Positions 1 through 7,421 of a stretch of DNA of 37,896 bases are shown piece by piece. Origin of the DNA: Deltaproteobacteria bacterium (GTDB lineage Bacteria > Desulfobacterota > Desulfarculia > Adiutricales > Adiutricaceae); NCBI GenBank assembly GCA_031276865.1, contig JAISMF010000105.1:1-37896 (forward strand). The letters run 5' to 3'. How positions within the stretch are numbered: position 1 is the stretch's first letter; each line of letters opens with the position of its first letter. The notes beneath the pieces are model-generated. The model did no database searches. It saw nothing but the letters and a program-made list of their open reading frames with translations, and had not been told where the DNA came from. A program made the translations under genes and the position numbers.

Positions 1-129
1 TGAGCTTAAGTCATTTCGTCACCTCCATGGCTTTCAAGGTTACTACCGGCCGGACCAGCCCAGTTGCCGGGCGGGCATCTCAGCCCGCTAGGTACGTGCA
101 CCTTTACACGGCGCACAAGTTATAACGTT
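1..129. other. GC-rich structured edge sequence, possible mobile-element end
   Basis: The first ~129 bases are GC-rich and change abruptly into AT-rich DNA. They contain a perfect 6-bp hairpin (71-76 with 83-88, loop of 6) and a weaker one around 94-117. No full protein can be read. One plus frame is open from base 3 to a stop at 121-123 and another from base 2 to 90-92, so the tail of a coding sequence entering from the left is possible. A 3' end of an IS200/IS605-type element, with structured RNA over the end of tnpB, would look like this, but I recognise no diagnostic motif. This is an inference only. Confidence 0.25.
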
Positions 130-620
130 AAAAATTTGTCGAATTAGGATTTATTATAATTCACATATTTATGGCTATATTCATACCCAATAAAAGTTTT
201 TAAAATATGACATTATGTACATGGTAAATCAGTATTTATTGAAGAGACGCTTTCTTGGCAAATAGTATGTAAATCAATCCAATCACTATTAGTAAAAATT
301 GGCTTATCGGCTAATTTAGAAAAAATTTTATATTCAAATCTATCCATGTCTACGCACCTAAATGTAATAATTTTAATTTTTTTTGAAATTACTAAGTATG
401 GCTGTGATTTTTATCAAACATTCAAATTCATAATTTTAAAATATATCAATTGCTCATTTTTCCATGATAAAATTAATTCAAAATTGACTTACAAAGGTTT
501 ATCCCCTGCGAAAGAATAGAAAGATGAAAATCAAATATAAAGTTAAGTTAATGCATTGCAAAAGATAAGCACGATGAATGACGCATGTTAATACAATAAA
601 TAATTACAAGATAAAACAGA
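130..620. other. AT-rich gene-free stretch
   Basis: About 490 bases of AT-rich DNA with no open frame of convincing length or composition on either strand. It lies downstream of the minus-strand nucleotidyltransferase gene. I see no clear terminator, tRNA or repeat in it. It has the look of decayed or horizontally acquired spacer and contrasts sharply with the GC-rich core from about 2600 on. Confidence 0.5.
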
Positions 621-941
621 TTAAAAAATTTCAATACCAGTACGAAGAACTTCTTTTACATATGGATCATCTTCATCATCGATGTCAGATACTTCCACAA
701 CATTAGGCTCAATAGCTATTTTGTACTTATGGGATAATTTTAAAAGCTTTTTAAGAATATCAATACAATTTTTATCTTCATAGTCCGCAAGAAAAAAGCA
801 CACATCTACATCGCTATGTTCATTTGCGGTACCTTTTGCATAAGAACCATACAAGAAAACTCTAACAACTGACATCGTTTGACGAACTTCGTCCGCGTAA
901 ATTTTTACAGTCGCTTTTACTTTCTCAATGTCAAGAGCCAT
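621..941 (-). CDS. MNT-type nucleotidyltransferase domain protein (HEPN partner, antitoxin-like)
   Basis: A 106-residue minimal nucleotidyltransferase. Around residues 28-50 it has the family signature GSYAKGTANEHSDVDVCFF, which is the G-S...G...S-D-x-D pattern holding the two metal-binding aspartates. Family knowledge: MNT proteins paired with HEPN proteins act as antitoxins, in studied cases by adding nucleotides to the HEPN toxin. The length is normal for the family. The start at 941 overlaps by 11 bp the reconstructed end of the HEPN gene (931-1410), the usual toxin-first operon layout. Base composition is AT-rich and unlike the core genes, suggesting horizontal acquisition. The frame is intact although its partner is broken, so it may be an orphan antitoxin. 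Confidence 0.8.
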   Translation of the reverse strand: MALDIEKVKATVKIYADEVRQTMSVVRVFLYGSYAKGTANEHSDVDVCFFLADYEDKNCIDILKKLLKLSHKYKIAIEPNVVEVSDIDDEDDPYVKEVLRTGIEIF

Positions 942-1410
942 ACGAATTCCTCTTTAGTTTTGTCAAAAGTAAATGAGTTTTTTCTTTATTAAGAGTCATG
1001 CTTATTTCATCTTTACACCTTCTATAACGACCTTTTATGTATTACCCCGGCGGTTAAATATTGGAAAAATAACATGTATTCAAGGTAACAACTTCATTTT
1101 ACAGTTCTAGTTTTTATCCGCCGGGGTAATAATACGATGTAAGTTCATCAAAAAAACTAAATTTTTCTTAGGATAAAGAAACAGATAATTTATCTTCAAA
1201 TAACTTTAAAATTTTTATTATTTCAAGTGAATAAGGAAAATTGTCATCATTACATAGAATATACAACCCTTTGACAATCTTTTCTATCGCCTGCTGGCAA
1301 TAAAATGCAGTATGGAGCCAGCGCCCCCCTTTATACAAAGTATCTGCCGCTTTATGATCATCGTTAGCAATCTTTAACCAATGATCAAATTTTTCTTGCT
1401 TATTCATCAT
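931..1410 (-). pseudogene. HEPN domain protein gene, broken by a stop codon and an 88-bp insertion
   Basis: The N-terminal 80 codons (1410 down to 1171) encode a HEPN domain, with FDHWLKIANDDHKAADTLY and the family hallmark FYCQQAIEKIVKGLYIL. The frame stops at a TAA (1168-1170). Read-through continues recognisably as EKFSFFDELTSYY, is interrupted by the 88-bp element at 1042-1129, and resumes as IKGRYRRCKDEISMTLNKEK to a stop at 931-933. Removing the element and one TA leaves 390 nt, that is 129 residues plus stop, in frame and of normal length. The restored end overlaps the MNT start by 11 bp. HEPN proteins of such pairs are typically RNases or toxins. Here the product should be a truncated 80-residue protein lacking the C-terminal helices. 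Confidence 0.85.
1042..1129. mobile_element. 88-bp MITE-like element with terminal inverted repeats, copy A
   Basis: The ends are perfect inverted repeats of TTACCCCGGCGG (1042-1053 against 1118-1129), and the similarity extends to about 22 bp with mismatches. The element is flanked by TA on both sides (1040-1041 and 1130-1131). It lies inside the HEPN gene, and removing it with one TA restores the frame, so it is an insertion. It is too short to encode a transposase. The TA duplication is what IS630/Tc1-mariner-type transposases produce (family knowledge; the actual mobiliser is not seen). A second copy with a core of identical length lies at 31375-31462. Confidence 0.8.
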
Positions 1411-1752
1411 AATAAAATATTATTACCAAATCATTCCCTAAAAATATTTACAAATATAATCTACTTGTAATTATCTAGTACAAATTTATCAACGGCCATA
1501 TTACGATAAATATATTGTGGTTATAACGGTGTTAGGGGAAGCAGTCAGGCTCCCGGGAACGCCGAAAGAAATCGAAAATGAATTTTGTCCGCCCAGATGA
1601 CGTCGTGACGCTCATCCGAAGATCAGGATCTATTTCCTCCAATGGAATTTCAGGGGAGCAAGTCACATTCCTAAATCAATTTTACCGGAACGTGTCATTA
1701 GAAACAACTCAATTTTTCCGCTTTTCATCTTTCCCACGCGCTTCCACGGCCG
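1411..1752. other. Intergenic, no gene seen
   Basis: This stretch precedes the start of the minus-strand HEPN gene. It is AT-rich up to about 1510 and mixed beyond. An open frame at 1578-1790 on the plus strand has no recognisable motif and lies antisense to the ispG-like fragment, so I do not call it. Any promoter for the HEPN/MNT pair should lie here, but I cannot point to a convincing one. Confidence 0.4.
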
Positions 1753-1833
1753 TCACTCGACCCTTTTCTCCAGTTCGGCCGCAAGTCTGAAAAAAGGAAG
1801 CTCAGTAATATTTGATCCAACCGAAAAAAGACC
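1753..1833 (-). pseudogene. Fragment resembling the C-terminus of IspG
   Basis: Read on the minus strand, this stretch encodes 26 residues ending at a TGA: a GLFSVG segment, then LPFFRLAAELEKRVE. The complete IspG of this window ends with GTLFVKG, a short link, then LPYSALAAELERRARE in the same arrangement. The DNA shares an exact 16-base run (1767-1782) with the ispG 3' end near 2938-2955. No start codon or upstream IspG domain is seen; the frame is blocked by a stop about 75 bases further upstream. I read it as a remnant of a duplicated or recombined ispG end. Chance similarity is possible but unlikely over this length. Confidence 0.5.
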
Positions 1834-2012
1834 TCTCAAAATCTCGAGGAGTCGGAGGCCAGCCGAACCAGTTGGCAGCTCAAAATTTCAAATTTCCAAC
1901 TTACTTGAGAAAATTTCGCAATAAAAAATAAAACTGCCCGCCGAATGTAGTTTTGACGATAAGATGAGATTTTTTTATCAAAACCCAATTTTTCTCTCAA
2001 ATCTCCCCCTTT

Positions 2013-2570
2013 TTACCGCTTTATCGCCCTTAACCGGCCCTTGTGGAGCGCGGCTCTCCATGTGTTCAATCCTAGAACCCTGTGTTCAACCCTAAAACCC
2101 TCAGCGATGCGAGGAAATTTAGATAAAACGCTGTGTATATTCTCCGTAAAAGAGAACTTGCCTTCAACTTCAACAATCTTTCCGCCGTTTTCTACGGCCA
2201 CCTGAACAACGGTCCTTCCTTGTTTGTCTAAAATATTCCACTGGATGAAACCTGCCGTGTCGGCCCCATTTTACGGCCTCATGGGAGACGATCCAGCCGT
2301 TTTTGTCCCATAGATCCCGGGAGAGGGCCATTTTGAAAGGCGACAGGCCCTGGTTGAAACATGGGTCACGGTTCTCCCGTTGTTGTCCTTAAGATAACAC
2401 TGGATGAAACCTTTGGGGAGATTGTCTCCGATGGCAGCCGTATGGGCCAAGGTTTCCCCTTTTTATCCGCAAGATCCCATAGGTTGAAGCCTTTAGGGGT
2501 AACCCGTTATGAGACGCGTCGCGAGCCACAGTCCAACCAAATCTAATGGCCAAATGTCTCAGCGGTTGAA
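2013..2570 (-). pseudogene. Ankyrin-like tandem-repeat protein, frameshifted remnant
   Basis: In three overlapping minus-strand frames one reads successive copies of a ~30-residue repeat of the form W-D-L-x-D-x-x-G-x-T-x-A-H-x-A-A-x-x-G. Examples are LWDLADKKGETLAHTAAIGD, FIQCYLKDNNGRTVTHVS, RDLWDKNGWIVSHEAVKWG and FIQWNILDKQGRTVVQVAVE. At least three frameshifts separate them, near 2490, 2335 and 2255. The last 62 codons (2013-2201) are open and form a C-terminal tail. Ankyrin-type repeats mediate protein binding and are common in host-associated bacteria. No intact start or signal peptide is visible, so only the 3' part of a longer gene survives, and it is decayed. Confidence 0.6.
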
Positions 2571-2877
2571 ATCTTCTGGAAGATTACCGCATACCGTCCT
2601 CTAACGACGCCGACGTAGACGGGATACTCCATCGTTTTCCGGGCGCTCCGAATCCGCGAGCGCCTGATCGGGAACTCGACCCTGAAGCTGGGAGAGTTCC
2701 GTTCGCCTAAATCGGCGGAAAAGGCGGCCCATACGGTGGCGTGAAAAATGAAATTTGAACCGCGAAGTAGCCGCCGAAACGCGCGCCTCGAGGGTCGGAG
2801 TTTTTTCTCGCAAAATTTCAGACGCCCGGGGTCGCCTTCCAGACGAGATTATACCCCGCCGCGTTCGTTAAAACAAA
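2571..2877. other. Intergenic between ispG and the repeat-protein remnant
   Basis: It holds no convincing gene. A plus-strand frame over about 2611-2742 reads ...STLKLGEFRSPKSAEKAA..., which faintly recalls the C-terminal strand-helix of AP2-type DNA-binding domains, but a stop interrupts it and no start is present. No clear intrinsic terminator for ispG is visible here. Confidence 0.35.
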
Positions 2878-3954
2878 TCATTCGCGCGTCTTTTCAGCTT
2901 CCAGCCGCGTTTCCCGGGCGACCTCCCTCGCCCGTCTCTCCAGTTCGGCCGCGAGCGCGGAGTAGGGTAGATCCTTGATCTTTTTCCCCTTCACGAAGAG
3001 CGTCCCCTTGTTTTTTCCGCCGGCTATCCCCAGATCGGCGTCCGCCGCCTCCCCCGGGCCGTTCACCCGGCAGCCCATCACGGCCACCTTGATGGGTTCT
3101 TTTATGTCGGAAATCCTCCCCTCGACCTCTTTTAAAAGGGCTAAGAGATCTATCTCGCAGCGGCCGCAGGTGGGGCAGGATATGAACTCCACCCCCCTCA
3201 TCCTTTTCCCCGCGGCCCTTAAGATCGCGTAGGCGGCCAGCACCTCGTCTTCCGGAGGGCCGGTCAAGGACACCCTCACCGTGTCCCCTATGCCTTCGTT
3301 AAGGAGGACGCCCAGGGCCACGGCGGATTTGGCCACGCCGGCAATCAGGTCACCCGCCTCGGTCACGCCCAGGTGCTGGGGGATGTCGGAGAGCTCGTGG
3401 AAAAGCCTGGCCGCGGCCACGGTGTCCTGGACCGAAGACGCCTTCAGGGAGACCTTGAGGTTGGAGAAACCAGTTTCCAAAACGAGCCCGACCTCTTTTA
3501 AGGCGCTTTCCGCCATGGCCCGGGGCGTGCGGCCGTATTTGGCCAGCATCTCCTTGTCCAGGGAGCCCATGTTCACGCCCACCCGCAAGACGGCCCCGGC
3601 CTTTCCCGCGGCCTCGGCCACGGATCTGATCTTTTCCGGGCCGCCGATGTTTCCGGGATTTATCCGCGCCCCCTTCGCTCCGTTTTTCAACGACTCGACG
3701 GCCAGGGAGGCTTGGAAGTGAACGTCCGCCACTACGGGAACGGGGCTTTCGGCCGCGATCTCCTTTAAAGCCAGGGCCGCGGCCCGGTCCGGCACCGCCA
3801 CCCGCACGATCTCGGCGCCCAGGGCCGCGCAGCTTTTTATCTGGGCCAGAGTCGCGGAAACGTCCCGGGTGTCGGTGTTGGTCATGGTCTGCACCACGAC
3901 GGGGTTTCCCCCGCCCAGGACTAAGGATCCGACGCGCGCCACCCTGGTCGTCAA
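2878..3954 (-). CDS. ispG: 4-hydroxy-3-methylbut-2-en-1-yl diphosphate synthase
   Basis: IspG (GcpE) converts methylerythritol cyclodiphosphate to HMBPP, the penultimate step of the MEP isoprenoid pathway, in the cytoplasm using a [4Fe-4S] cluster. The 358 residues fit the short bacterial form. The N-terminal TIM barrel begins GGGNPVVVQTMTNTDTRD. The cluster ligands are visible as Cys260, Cys263 and Cys295, with Glu302 in the VNGPGEA motif. The start is TTG, chosen because AAGGAG lies about 6 nt upstream and the IspG N-terminus aligns there. It lies 79 bp downstream of a radical SAM gene on the same strand, separated by a strong hairpin. The lower-confidence fragment at 1753-1833 resembles its 3' end. 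Confidence 0.95.
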   Translation of the reverse strand: MTTRVARVGSLVLGGGNPVVVQTMTNTDTRDVSATLAQIKSCAALGAEIVRVAVPDRAAALALKEIAAESPVPVVADVHFQASLAVESLKNGAKGARINPGNIGGPEKIRSVAEAAGKAGAVLRVGVNMGSLDKEMLAKYGRTPRAMAESALKEVGLVLETGFSNLKVSLKASSVQDTVAAARLFHELSDIPQHLGVTEAGDLIAGVAKSAVALGVLLNEGIGDTVRVSLTGPPEDEVLAAYAILRAAGKRMRGVEFISCPTCGRCEIDLLALLKEVEGRISDIKEPIKVAVMGCRVNGPGEAADADLGIAGGKNKGTLFVKGKKIKDLPYSALAAELERRAREVARETRLEAEKTRE

Positions 3955-3972
3955 GGGAGCTCCTTTCCAAAA

Positions 3973-4001
3973 GCCGCGGCGGACCGACCGTCCGCCGCGG
4001 C
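3973..4001 (-). terminator. 12-bp perfect hairpin between the radical SAM gene and ispG
   Basis: Arms at 3973-3984 and 3990-4001 are perfectly complementary with a 5-nt loop. On the minus transcript the hairpin is followed by only four U residues and then the ispG SD. It could be an attenuator or partial terminator lowering read-through into ispG, or an mRNA processing or stability element. Confidence 0.55.
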
Positions 4002-4033
4002 CGTTTAAGACCGTTCGCTTCGACGGGAAAAAC

Positions 4034-5056
4034 TCAGGCCTCGATCATGCTCAGATAGGGAACCGAGCAGCTCCGGCAGACGGGGACCTCCCCGTAGGCC
4101 TGGCGGAGGTGGGGCTCCCTGAGGTTTCGGTAGGCTTCCGAGTTCCAGATCTCTTCGAGAGAGCTTTTCCGGGCGTCCCCCATGACGAGGCGCCTCTCCC
4201 AGTCGCCGCAGCAGGGGCCCACGACGCCGTCGTGGAAGACGAAGGCCCGGCGAAAAAGGTCGGGGCAGCGAAAGCCGGGGTTTCTTCCCAGGGCCTCGTA
4301 GTCGCGGTCCACCACGGTGGGGAGCCCGAAGCCTATCTCCGCCACGCCCAGATCCCGAAAAAGCCTGAGGTAATCCGCCTTGATTCGGTCCCTATTTAGG
4401 GGATCCTCGGGGAGGACCATGCTGGCCCGGGTCTGCGTCCCGCGGATCCCAGAGCGCTCCAACGTCTCCATGAAGCCCCGGATGTTTTCGAGCACCCGGC
4501 GGTAATCCGCCCCGCGGCGGATCTTATTGTACTCCTCCGGATAGGGGGAGTCGAAGGAGAAGAAGAGATCCGTGATTCCGGCCTCCAACAGGCGCCGGCT
4601 CATAGAGGCGTCCAAAAGGACGGCGTTGGTGTTGATCATGACCCATAAACCCGCCTCCCGGGCCAGGGCCACCATCTCGCATATCCGGGGGTGCAGCAGA
4701 GGCTCCCCCAGGAAATTGAGCTTCACGGATTTGAGCCCCAGGGGGACCGAGCCCTCGATAATCTCCCGGTAGAACCCGAAGTCCATGTCCCCGAACCCCC
4801 CGGGCGCCCACTCGCTTCGGCCCCGGGAGAGATAGACGGTGCGGGGGCACATGACGCAGGAGAGGTTGCAGCGGTTGGTGGGGTCCAAATCCAGGTGCAG
4901 GGGGAAGCCCCCCTGGTCCCCCTCGGCTCCCCTCCTCTCCCACTCCCGGCGATACGCGAAGTAGCTTTCCGGGCGGAAAGGCCGCCAGTCCAGTTCGGGG
5001 GGGGCCGCCAACTCGTGGTAGGTGGGGCTGCGGTAGGACGCCTCGGCCGTATTCAT
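4034..5056 (-). CDS. Radical SAM/SPASM-type protein, function unknown
   Basis: About 340 residues. The radical SAM motif CNLSCVMC (Cys63, Cys67, Cys70) follows a HLDLDPTNR strand typical of SPASM-branch enzymes. The C-terminal part is Cys-rich (PCCGDWERR..., then VCRSCSVPYL), as in SPASM or twitch domains that bind auxiliary Fe-S clusters. These enzymes act in peptide or cofactor modification; the substrate cannot be read here. A GTG at 5071 is in frame, but ATG at 5056 has the better SD (GAGAGG) and is preferred. No precursor peptide gene is visible beside it. The gene is divergent from the OmpA-type gene and upstream of ispG on the same strand. Confidence 0.8.
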   Translation of the reverse strand: MNTAEASYRSPTYHELAAPPELDWRPFRPESYFAYRREWERRGAEGDQGGFPLHLDLDPTNRCNLSCVMCPRTVYLSRGRSEWAPGGFGDMDFGFYREIIEGSVPLGLKSVKLNFLGEPLLHPRICEMVALAREAGLWVMINTNAVLLDASMSRRLLEAGITDLFFSFDSPYPEEYNKIRRGADYRRVLENIRGFMETLERSGIRGTQTRASMVLPEDPLNRDRIKADYLRLFRDLGVAEIGFGLPTVVDRDYEALGRNPGFRCPDLFRRAFVFHDGVVGPCCGDWERRLVMGDARKSSLEEIWNSEAYRNLREPHLRQAYGEVPVCRSCSVPYLSMIEA

Positions 5057-5085
5057 AACTAGACCTCTCACTCAAAAAGCGCGAC

Positions 5086-5097
5086 TATGGTACCATA
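5086..5097. promoter_or_regulatory. 12-bp palindrome in a divergent promoter gap
   Basis: TATGGTACCATA is a perfect palindrome in the 87-bp gap between the divergent radical SAM start (5056) and the OmpA-type start (5144). It is a candidate operator. The binding protein is unknown, and a single 12-bp palindrome may be chance. Confidence 0.3.
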
Positions 5098-5143
5098 TGG
5101 CAACCTTTCCTTTTCTTCTGCCAAAACCAGGCCAAAAAAAATC

Positions 5144-6631
5144 ATGCCTCCCAAACCGACCCCGCCCTGGCGACTGAAAAGCCTTATTTTACCGGTCCTG
5201 CTGTTTTTAACGGCGGGTCTTCCGGAAGGACTGCGCGCCCAGAGCGACCCCCTCTCCTTTGAAGAGGAGGAGCGGGAGTCCCTTTTCCTGGAGCCGGAGG
5301 AAGAGGAGCCGGGCGGGGAACCCGCCCGGCCCCCCGAACACGCGGTGACGGAATACCGGCTCCCGGCCGCGCCGGAGGACCCGGCCGACCCCTCCGACCC
5401 TTCCGAACTCAAAAGCCCGCCCCCCATCAGCGTGAGGACCATACCCCCGGGCCTTTCCGGCCGCCCGGAGGCGCCCGGAAAGGCCCCGGGATCCCGGGAC
5501 CCCGGAGCGCCCCTGCCGCTTCCCGCGCCGGGCGGAACGGTCCCGCCCAAGGCGCCGGCGGGCGGATACGAAGAGGGCTCCGTTCCCCTCCCCCCGCCGC
5601 CCTCCCCCGCCGCCCCGTTCCGGACCCCGGCCGAAGGGCCCGCTGGAACTTACGGGGCCGTTCCCCCGCGGGCGACCCCCCGGACCCAGGCTCCCGCGCC
5701 CCCCGCCGCTTCCGAGACTTCCGCCCAGGAGGGCGCCCCCAAAAGCCAGCTCCGGCCCCAAGCGCCCCGCGGCTCCGCTCCGGCTCCGGCCCAGGCCCCT
5801 CCGGCGAGCCCGGCCCCCCCGGCCAAAGGGGGAGCCCCGAAGTCTCCCAAGACCCCTCCGGGCGCCGACCTCTCCCCTCCCTCCCCGTCCCCCAAGGGAG
5901 CTCAGGCTTCGCCGGCTACCCCCGAAGCGGCTCCCGTCAGGGAAAATCAAGCCGCGGCGCCCGGCGTCCCCGCCGGGACGCCCCCCGCCAATCCGGCCTC
6001 GAGACGGGGCGCGGAGGATATACGGGTTCCCTACAACCCCGGTAGGGAAGTGACGGCCGACAACGTGGAGGAGGTTTTAAGCCTTCCTTTGGAAGGAGAG
6101 GTGGAGGGATCCGGCGGCCTTCTCGTCTGGCGGGAGAACAAACTCTACCGCCGGAACCCCGACGGGGGCTACACCCTCGTGGACAACACCCTAGACGTGC
6201 AGACGGACGAGTACGGCCAGAAGTGGCTCGACTACGACGAGGCTGGAAACGCCATAATCCAGGTGTCTTTGAAGGTCTGGGCCACGATAAACTTCGCCTA
6301 CGACTCCACCGAAATAGACGCGGACTCCGTAAAAGTGCTGGAGGCCTTCGGCCGCGCCCTAAATTCCCCGGCCCTTAAAAACTCCAGCCTGCTAATAGCC
6401 GGCCACACCGACAACAACGGCTCCGACGGCTACAACATAAAACTAAGCCGCGAGAGGGCCAACGCCGTGAGCCTCTGGCTCACGGAAAACATGGGCATAG
6501 CCCAGGAAAGGCTCATCTGCTCGGGCTACGGCGCCAACAACCCCATAGCGGACAACGCGACGGTCGAAGGGCAGGCCAAAAACCGCCGGGTGGAGTTCGT
6601 GCTTCTTCCGGAAGTAAACGAGCCTTCCTAA
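5144..6631 (+). CDS. OmpA-family peptidoglycan-binding protein with long Pro/Ala-rich linker
   Basis: About 495 residues. The N-terminus has a signal peptide (basic stretch, hydrophobic LKSLILPVLLFLTAGL, likely cleavage after LRAQ). A ~230-residue Pro/Ala/Gly-rich low-complexity region follows, then a folded segment. The C-terminal OmpA domain carries INFAYDSTEIDADS, the peptidoglycan-binding IAGHTDNNGSDGYN...LSRERA, and NRRVEF. Such proteins tie the outer membrane or another envelope component to peptidoglycan. The long linker suggests spanning of the periplasm. An in-frame ATG at 5087 would add 19 residues ahead of the signal peptide; ATG at 5144 is preferred because the signal peptide begins there, though neither has a strong SD. 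It is followed 13 bp later by a GNAT gene. No beta-barrel domain is evident. Confidence 0.85.
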   Translation: MPPKPTPPWRLKSLILPVLLFLTAGLPEGLRAQSDPLSFEEEERESLFLEPEEEEPGGEPARPPEHAVTEYRLPAAPEDPADPSDPSELKSPPPISVRTIPPGLSGRPEAPGKAPGSRDPGAPLPLPAPGGTVPPKAPAGGYEEGSVPLPPPPSPAAPFRTPAEGPAGTYGAVPPRATPRTQAPAPPAASETSAQEGAPKSQLRPQAPRGSAPAPAQAPPASPAPPAKGGAPKSPKTPPGADLSPPSPSPKGAQASPATPEAAPVRENQAAAPGVPAGTPPANPASRRGAEDIRVPYNPGREVTADNVEEVLSLPLEGEVEGSGGLLVWRENKLYRRNPDGGYTLVDNTLDVQTDEYGQKWLDYDEAGNAIIQVSLKVWATINFAYDSTEIDADSVKVLEAFGRALNSPALKNSSLLIAGHTDNNGSDGYNIKLSRERANAVSLWLTENMGIAQERLICSGYGANNPIADNATVEGQAKNRRVEFVLLPEVNEPS

Positions 6632-6644
6632 GCGGTCGAAAATT

Positions 6645-7109
6645 ATGGCCAATATCGAAATCTTAAAGGCGGAGCCTCCGGATCTGCAAAAAATCCTCGA
6701 AATTCAAAAGTCGGCGTTTTTAGACGAGGGGCGGGCCGCGGGCGGAATCCCCATAAGCCCCCTGGTCGAGGGACCGGAGGATCTAGAGGCGGATTTTAAA
6801 AAATTAACGATTCTCAAAGCCGTGGACGAAGACGGCGAGATCATCGGATCGGTCAGAGGAAAAAAGGAAGGCGGAACCGTGTTCGTGTACAGACTGTCCG
6901 TGAAGCCGGAACGGCGCAAAAAAGGAGCGGGCGGCCTTCTCCTTGACGCCTTGGAGAAAGAACTTCCATCCGCCCGCTACGAGCTCCGCACGAGACGGGG
7001 AAACGACAAGGCGGAAAATCTGTACCGGAAACACGGTTACCGCGCGTTCAAAGAAGAGTTCGGGGAAGGCGATATCGTCTTGGTTAGTTATGAAAAAACT
7101 CCCGAATGA
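6645..7109 (+). CDS. GNAT-family N-acetyltransferase
   Basis: A 154-residue single-domain acetyltransferase. The acetyl-CoA binding motif A is visible as VYRLSVKPERRKKGAGGLLL, followed by LRTRRGNDKAENLYRKHGY, the motif B region typical of the fold. The acceptor substrate cannot be told from sequence. The gene starts 13 bp after the OmpA-type gene and probably shares its transcript, but a functional link is not implied. The end at 7109 faces the ABC operon on the other strand. Confidence 0.85.
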   Translation: MANIEILKAEPPDLQKILEIQKSAFLDEGRAAGGIPISPLVEGPEDLEADFKKLTILKAVDEDGEIIGSVRGKKEGGTVFVYRLSVKPERRKKGAGGLLLDALEKELPSARYELRTRRGNDKAENLYRKHGYRAFKEEFGEGDIVLVSYEKTPE

Positions 7110-7421
7110 TTCTTTAGAGCGTAAACCACCTTATTTAGAGACATTCCGCGCGCGGCCGTTGAAACCATCTTTAATTTAAACGGAGGAAGTTTTAAGGCGT
7201 TAAAAAAACGCGAAAACGAAAATTACAAAAAGACGACGTTGAAACGCCATCCGCGGGTTTGCTGGATAAAATTCCCAACTTCGGGCGATTAAAAGGCGGG
7301 CCGACGGAGCGCCTATTTTAGCTGAAAATCCGCCACCCGCCCCCCGCCCCCCAGGCTCCCATTGGCCTGGCGGAGATGAACGCCCAAAAAAACACCCGAC
7401 AGTTCCCGAAAAAGACGCGTC
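7110..7421. other. Convergent intergenic region
   Basis: It lies between the GNAT gene and the ABC ATPase gene, both ending here. It holds a short hairpin (7351-7356 with 7365-7370) in a C-rich stretch and a weak one near 7294-7314. Neither has a proper T-run, so I call no terminator. A plus-strand frame without a start codon (about 7135-7291) has no recognisable product. Confidence 0.4.

Noticed and set aside
1578..1790. 70-codon plus-strand frame
   Set aside because: Antisense to the IspG-like fragment, no motif.
3281..3721. 146-codon plus-strand frame within ispG
   Set aside because: Shadow of ispG on the opposite strand.
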